Shown here piece after piece: positions 13,189 to 16,172 of a DNA stretch of 16,172 nt (its first letter is position 1; the number at the start of each line of letters is the position of its first letter). This stretch comes from Acidobacteriota bacterium (GTDB lineage Bacteria; Acidobacteriota; Terriglobia; Acidiferrales; UBA7541), in the NCBI GenBank assembly GCA_003224075.1, contig QHYF01000087.1, positions 1-16,172 of the forward strand, written 5' to 3'. The notes under the pieces are model-generated. The model made no database searches. It had not been told where the DNA came from and was given only the letters and a program-made list of their open reading frames with translations. Position numbers and translations under genes: made by a program.

Positions 13189-14235
13189 CTACGGCCAATT
13201 AGCGTAAATCGTGTCAATCGGCCCGCCAAACCAGTACTGATAAAACTTTTCATCGCAGGGCTTCATGCACTCGCCATATTTCTCCGTGAAATATCGTCCC
13301 CAGTGCGGCCGGCGCCCATCCGCGTCGCAGAAGCCGTATTCGTCGGAGAGCCCCCATGAGCTGAACACGCGTCCGGACTTCTTCATGATCTCCGGGTCTG
13401 CGGCCAGCGCCGCGACCGCGCGTCCCGCATAGAGCGTCGTTTCCGACGCAATGTAATCGGCTCTTTTTTTCACCGCGTCCTGCCAATTGGCCTCCGTCAC
13501 ACCGAAACGCTCCAGCATCACTTCCGAGCGCAGAAAGCCCGGCGTCAGCGCCACCGCGGCGACGTTTTTTCTCCGCAGCTCCCGCGCCATGGCAAACGCT
13601 TGCCGGATCACCGTCGTCTTGATCATGTCGAAAAAGAGATGTCCCCGGTACACGTAGAAATCGCCGTCGCCGATTTCCACGATCAGTCCGCTTCCCGATT
13701 TGTCTTTCGCCGTCTCGATCAGCAGAGGCGCCGCGAAATGGCTGGTGATGATGTGCGTGTGCACCGCGTTGCGGAACATCGCAAATCCCCTCTCCAGGTC
13801 GGCCTGCCAGAACGTTTTCCCGAATTCGTGCTCCGCGCTTTCCGAAATGTCGTTCACCAACAGATGCAGCCGCCTCTGTTCCTTTCGGATCCTCGCAATG
13901 AGCTTCTCGACTTGCGCGGCCTGCAAATGATCGGCAACCACCGCGATGCCTTTGCCGCCCCGCGCGCTCACCAGTTCTGCCGTTTCTTCAATCGTCTCCG
14001 GACGGTTCTTGTAGTAATCCGCCGGCAAAGCTTTTCTTGCTTCCGCTGAACCGCGCCGCACCGCGCGGGAATGTCTCCGTCTCTTTGTGCGCGTGCTGCG
14101 TCCGGTGCAATACACCGTCGCGCCCGCTTCGCCGAGCGCCAGCGCCGTGCCGCGGCCCACGCCGCGCGTGGCTCCCGCAACCAGCGCGATTTTCCCCTGT
14201 AAATCGGGCGGGGTGTACGTAGCGGGAATTTCCAT
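13189..14235 (-). CDS. Short-chain dehydrogenase/reductase with Phe in place of the catalytic Tyr
   Basis: 348 residues from ATG at 14235; AGGGGAGG lies 5-6 nt upstream, so the longer open frame (to 14415) is not used. The Rossmann NAD(P) motif is VAGATRGVGRG (19-29), and R46/R49 after the second strand suggest NADPH preference. The VND-x-S segment at 127-131 is the NNAG equivalent. The catalytic YxxxK motif would fall at 202-206, which reads F-D-M-I-K: the lysine (K206) is kept but Tyr is replaced by Phe. The C-terminus is long (TPGFLRSE, then GRVFSSWGL, DADGRRPHWGRYF), as in a DHRS1-like group. Substrate unknown. It is divergent from the TetR gene with operator-like repeats over its promoter, so control by that repressor is likely. 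Confidence 0.88.
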   Translation of the reverse strand: MEIPATYTPPDLQGKIALVAGATRGVGRGTALALGEAGATVYCTGRSTRTKRRRHSRAVRRGSAEARKALPADYYKNRPETIEETAELVSARGGKGIAVVADHLQAAQVEKLIARIRKEQRRLHLLVNDISESAEHEFGKTFWQADLERGFAMFRNAVHTHIITSHFAAPLLIETAKDKSGSGLIVEIGDGDFYVYRGHLFFDMIKTTVIRQAFAMARELRRKNVAAVALTPGFLRSEVMLERFGVTEANWQDAVKKRADYIASETTLYAGRAVAALAADPEIMKKSGRVFSSWGLSDEYGFCDADGRRPHWGRYFTEKYGECMKPCDEKFYQYWFGGPIDTIYANWP

Positions 14236-14261
14236 GGCGGCCTCCCCTGCGAAGCGGGATA

Positions 14262-14289
14262 ATAATAAACGTCCATTCATTAATGTCAA
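14262..14289 (-). promoter_or_regulatory. Consensus promoter of the SDR gene
   Basis: On the minus strand a perfect TTGACA (14289-14284), a 16-bp spacer and TATTAT (14267-14262). The predicted start near 14255 gives a leader of about 20 nt containing the AGGGGAGG ribosome site. The spacer contains one copy of the CCATTCATT repeat, so a bound repressor would block RNA polymerase. Confidence 0.65.
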
Positions 14290-14311
14290 GTGGAAAATGA
14301 ATGGCCATTCA
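14273..14311. promoter_or_regulatory. TetR-type operator array: CCATTCATT inverted repeats
   Basis: CCATTCATT at 14273-14281 is matched by its exact inverse AATGAATGG at 14296-14304, and CCATTCA recurs at 14305-14311. The last two make a perfect 14-bp palindrome TGAATGGCCATTCA (14298-14311). The array overlaps the SDR promoter and lies between two divergent genes, one encoding a TetR protein, the standard place for an autoregulated TetR operator. Confidence 0.6.
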
Positions 14312-14405
14312 GTTATGCTCGCGAACTGCCGGTCTGGCGCTGCGGGAAAAAGTTTCCCGCCGCTCGTGTCGGTTTGCCGCCGCCGGCCAGGCCGCTCGAT
14401 AAAAA

Positions 14406-15044
14406 ATGTCCCCACGTCCCCGCGAAACTTCCGACGAGGAGATCCTGGCCGCCGCCGCGCGCGTCATGCAGCGCCGCAGCCCCGCCGAGCTGACCCTCGC
14501 CGACGTTGCCAGGGAAGCCGGCGTCGTTCCCGCCACGCTCATCCAGCGCTTCGGGACCAAGCGCGGCTTGTTGCTGGCCACCTGCAAAACGGGGCCTGCA
14601 GACGTGGCCGCGCAATTCGCCGCCGCGCGCGCGAAATACAAATCGCCTCTGAAGGCCCTCGTCGAGCTGTTCGTAGAGTGCACCGGCTTCGCCTCCACGC
14701 CTGAATCCATGGCCAACGGCCTGGCCTACCTGCAGATCGACCTCACCGATCCGGAGTTCCGCGCCGTCACCCTCGCGCAATTCAAAGCCATCCGCCAGGA
14801 AACACGCAAGCTCCTCGACGACGCCGTCGCCGCTCGTGAATTAGTGCCATGCGACACCGCCGAGCTCGCCCGCCTCGTCCAGCAAGTCAACGGCGGGTCC
14901 ATGCTCGATTGGGCCGTCTTCCGCGAAGGCACGCTGGCGAGCTGGGTCCGCCGCGACCTCGAAGCGCTCCTCCACCCGTTCCGGTCAACCGGGCGACACG
15001 AAGCCCGGAGAAAGCATCCCAGGCGCTCAAAGAGAGGGGCGTAA
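14406..15044 (+). CDS. TetR-family transcriptional repressor
   Basis: 212 residues. The N-terminal three-helix DNA-binding domain is clear: residues 8-50 with EEILAAAARVM (helix 1) and LTLADVAREAGVVPATLIQRFGTKRGLLLA (helix-turn-helix plus helix 4). The rest is a helical ligand-binding and dimerisation domain with no recognisable ligand signature (VELFVECTGFASTPESMANGL, WAVFREGTLASWVRRDLEALL). The C-terminus is basic and probably flexible (RHEARRKHPRRSKRGA). ATG at 14406 is preceded by an A-run but no good Shine-Dalgarno. It is divergent from the SDR gene with a 170-bp spacer holding the palindromic array; by family behaviour it most likely represses itself and the SDR gene until it binds a small molecule. 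Confidence 0.93.
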   Translation: MSPRPRETSDEEILAAAARVMQRRSPAELTLADVAREAGVVPATLIQRFGTKRGLLLATCKTGPADVAAQFAAARAKYKSPLKALVELFVECTGFASTPESMANGLAYLQIDLTDPEFRAVTLAQFKAIRQETRKLLDDAVAARELVPCDTAELARLVQQVNGGSMLDWAVFREGTLASWVRRDLEALLHPFRSTGRHEARRKHPRRSKRGA

Positions 15045-15081
15045 CCAGTCCGAAAAAAGTATTAGGAAAAAGGAGAGCAAT

Positions 15082-15132
15082 GTGGTAGTCTGTATTTGCG
15101 TTTGTTGCTCTTGTATCGCCTTTGGGTTGTAA
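15082..15132 (+). CDS. Cysteine-rich 16-codon leader peptide ORF
   Basis: GTG at 15082, with AGGAG (15071-15075) at the ideal 6-nt distance, encodes MVVCICVCCSCIAFGL and a TAA at 15130-15132. Five of eight consecutive codons (4-11) are Cys. The stop lies 3 nt before the stem of a strong intrinsic terminator. This is the architecture of a translational attenuator leader, and polycysteine leader ORFs are known in mycobacteria. An overlapping ATG at 15080 reads only Met-Trp-stop. The region is T/G-rich, so a chance string of TGT/TGC codons cannot be excluded. No clear promoter is seen in front of it; it could be read from the tetR transcript. Confidence 0.45.
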   Translation: MVVCICVCCSCIAFGL

Positions 15133-15135
15133 AGC

Positions 15136-15168
15136 GGTCGCAAGGTCACACTTGCGGCCTATTTTTTT
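15136..15168 (+). terminator. Strong intrinsic terminator in front of the csp gene
   Basis: GGTCGCAAG (15136-15144), loop GTCACA, CTTGCGGCC (15151-15159): a 9-bp stem with one G-U pair, followed by TATTTTTTT. AAAGCGGTC (15131-15139), which includes part of the 5' arm, is also perfectly complementary to GACCGCTTT at 15177-15185, so an alternative fold exists. It ends either the tetR transcript or an attenuated csp leader. Confidence 0.75.
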
Positions 15169-15171
15169 GTT

Positions 15172-15197
15172 CTGCGGACCGCTTTGCGGTCCCGCAG
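15172..15197 (+). repeat. Hairpin GGACCGC-TTT-GCGGTCC in the csp leader
   Basis: Perfect 7-bp stem (15176-15182 with 15186-15192), extended by CTGC/GCAG across one bulged C. It is related in sequence to the hairpin at 15272-15286 and immediately follows the terminator T-run. Confidence 0.55.
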
Positions 15198-15271
15198 GAC
15201 GAAGCTTGAAGACGGCCGCAGCTCTGTTGAGGGGCTCGGGACTTGAGGCATCAGATAGCTTAATGTTGTGC

Positions 15272-15286
15272 GGCCGCTCTGCGGCC
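15272..15286 (+). repeat. Hairpin GGCCGC-TCT-GCGGCC just upstream of csp
   Basis: A 6-bp perfect stem ending 18 nt before the csp GTG. With the hairpin at 15172 it shares the plan GCGG(n)CCGCTnTGCGGnCC. It could influence translation initiation or mRNA stability of csp. Confidence 0.5.
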
Positions 15287-15303
15287 CGGAAAAGAGTAAA
15301 GCA

Positions 15304-15510
15304 GTGAGTAAAGAACAAGGTACAGTGAAGTGGTTCAATGCCAGCAAGGGCTTTGGGTTCATCCAGCGCCAGACCGGTGAGGACGTTTTCGTCCATTTCT
15401 CCGCGATCGTGGCTGATGGCTACAAGTCGTTGAATGATGGCCAGGCGGTTGAATTCGAAGTCACCAAGGGTCCCAAGGGCCTGCAGGCTTCGAACGTACA
15501 GCCCCTCTAA
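15304..15510 (+). CDS. Cold-shock domain protein (CspA family)
   Basis: 68 residues from GTG at 15304, the size typical of single-domain Csp proteins; the frame is open upstream but that part is not homologous. RNP1 (KGFGFI, residues 15-20) and RNP2 (VFVHFS, about 28-33) are intact, as is the start GTVKWFNASKGFGFI. These proteins are five-stranded OB-fold beta barrels that bind single-stranded RNA and DNA and act as RNA chaperones; E. coli CspA-type proteins also melt terminator hairpins (antitermination). The gene has a long leader with a terminator at 15136 and two G/C hairpins, which suggests RNA-level control, possibly by Csp itself (inference). Only a weak purine stretch (GGAAAAGAG) precedes the GTG. 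A strong terminator follows at 15583. Confidence 0.95.
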   Translation: MSKEQGTVKWFNASKGFGFIQRQTGEDVFVHFSAIVADGYKSLNDGQAVEFEVTKGPKGLQASNVQPL

Positions 15511-15582
15511 TAAACGGTTGCCTGCGGCCGAGCCGGGGTTGACCCGGCACGGTCAAGGGCAGCTTCACTTCACAAATATGCG

Positions 15583-15623
15583 AAACGGGCGTCCCGATCG
15601 AATCGGGGCGCCCGTTTTGCTTT
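15583..15623 (+). terminator. Terminator of the csp gene
   Basis: AAACGGGCG plus TCCCGAT pair with ATCGGGG plus CGCCCGTTT (16-bp stem, one G-U) around a 3-nt loop, followed by TGCTTT. About 73 nt after the csp stop. A smaller hairpin GCCGGG-GTTGA-CCCGGC sits between. Confidence 0.8.
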
Positions 15624-15723
15624 CCTGCCCATATCTCACGTGGCACAGCCATTCCTGACTGTGCTCTCTTCATCGGAGGACTGCCGTTGCGCAGAGTTGC
15701 GCTCTGGACCGCTTCCAGCTCCC

Positions 15724-15746
15724 GTAGCGGCGGACTTCAGTCCGCC
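15724..15746 (+). repeat. REP-like GTAG-headed palindrome
   Basis: GTAG (15724-15727) is followed by GGCGGACT (15729-15736), TC, AGTCCGCC (15739-15746). A GTAG head followed by a short G/C palindrome is the hallmark of REP elements mobilised by RAYT transposases. A comparable unit occurs near 8619-8649. Confidence 0.5.
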
Positions 15747-15793
15747 ATCGTGCCTTCCTTGCTATGTCCCGGTCAAAAGCCGACGATCAGGAG

Positions 15794-16172
15794 TTAATTC
15801 TCGTCCCCACGTCCGACGCGGATTTGTCCCCGGATTTCGCCACCCCCAAACTGCGCCGTGTGAATGTTGGCGTAGCCTAAGTGGGCGCGCAGGATCTTCA
15901 CGAAGCCGGCAAAGTCTCCCTTTGCAACGTTTTGCAAAGGCACGGCGACGACGTCATCAGCGGTGAAGGTGCCGGTCAGCATCCCGCTGTGATCGGCTCC
16001 GTCCGGGCACGGCGCTGGCCGGTTGCCGCCGTTACAGAAGAACACCACCGGCGTGCCTATGTTTTGCGGCTGCCCAAAGTGGATGTGTGCCACCATTGCC
16101 GCGCCGGTCAGTCCCGTCCACGTCAGCGTCCAGGATATGGACTGGCCATCGGCGCTCAATGTGCCGCTGAAT
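15794..16172 (-). CDS. CHRD-domain protein (partial, 5' end off window)
   Basis: The frame is open to the right edge (126 codons including the stop visible), so the N-terminus, probably with a signal peptide, is missing. The visible part is a CHRD domain: LSADGQSISWTLTWTGLTG, then AHIHFGQPQNIGTPVVFF, a short Cys pair (FCNGGNRPAPC), LTGTFTADDVV and the closing YANIHTAQFGGGEIRGQI. CHRD domains, first described in chordin, occur in bacterial secreted proteins, where the HIH and NIHT histidines are conserved; their role is unclear. In-frame residues FSGT precede the TTG at 16159, showing the domain continues upstream and that TTG is not the start. TAA at 15794 ends the gene. Confidence 0.88.
   Translation of the reverse strand, partial: FSGTLSADGQSISWTLTWTGLTGAAMVAHIHFGQPQNIGTPVVFFCNGGNRPAPCPDGADHSGMLTGTFTADDVVAVPLQNVAKGDFAGFVKILRAHLGYANIHTAQFGGGEIRGQIRVGRGDEN

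Noticed and set aside
13169..13207. Short plus-strand ORF MATPQPGYGQLA with AAGGA upstream, possibly a gene remnant
   Set aside because: Only 12 codons, it runs into the 3' end of the SDR gene, and no downstream continuation or promoter is visible.
1..16172. CRISPR array, tRNA or rRNA gene, integrase, transposase or attachment site
   Set aside because: No regularly spaced repeats, no tRNA-like cloverleaf or rRNA text, and no recombinase motifs were recognised on either strand.

Overview
This 16.2 kb window has high-GC coding DNA interrupted by A/T-rich regulatory patches. It reads like chromosomal DNA of a soil-type Acidobacteriota bacterium. That assignment is inference from the style of the proteins (lipoyl-enzyme operon with lipB inside it, MltD-like lytic transglycosylase, the SDR subfamily, GTAG-headed palindromes); no rRNA or other phylogenetic marker is present. 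I found no tRNA, rRNA, CRISPR array, integrase or transposase.

Layout. (1) 1-2146, minus strand: a zinc-ribbon/membrane/helical-repeat protein cut by the left edge, and an exported beta-lactamase-fold serine hydrolase. (2) 2147-2609: a 463-bp divergent regulatory region with a good sigma70-type promoter and a perfect 16-bp palindrome in the leader of the next operon. (3) 2610-8577, plus strand: a five-gene operon encoding a complete 2-oxoacid dehydrogenase complex, E3 (lpdA), lipoyl-attachment enzyme lipB, E1-alpha, E1-beta and E2, followed by strong hairpins. LipB supplies the octanoyl group that becomes the lipoyl swinging arm on E2 Lys43, E1 loads the acyl group onto it, and E3 reoxidises it. 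(4) 8793-10475, minus strand: a tightly coupled pair, a HipA-like kinase and a DUF3037-type protein separated by 3 nt. I consider this the best candidate for an undescribed two-gene system. (5) 10688-13021, minus strand: a small charge-bipolar protein with its own promoter and terminator, and a lytic transglycosylase with two LysM domains whose lipoprotein signal peptide is separated from the body by a TGA exactly where the lipobox cysteine should be. (6) 13189-15044: a short-chain dehydrogenase divergent from a TetR regulator, with TetR-type inverted repeats over the consensus promoter between them. (7) 15045-15620, plus strand: a 16-codon cysteine-rich leader ORF immediately followed by a strong intrinsic terminator, then two related hairpins, then a cold-shock protein gene with its own terminator. 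This looks like an attenuated or antiterminated csp leader. (8) 15794-16172, minus strand: a CHRD-domain protein cut by the right edge.

The most interesting items are the HipA-like/DUF3037 pair, the polycysteine leader plus terminator upstream of csp, the TGA at the lipobox, the Lys/Ala-rich tail on E1-alpha, and the TetR/SDR operator array. Functions are assigned from motifs read by eye; no database search was possible.
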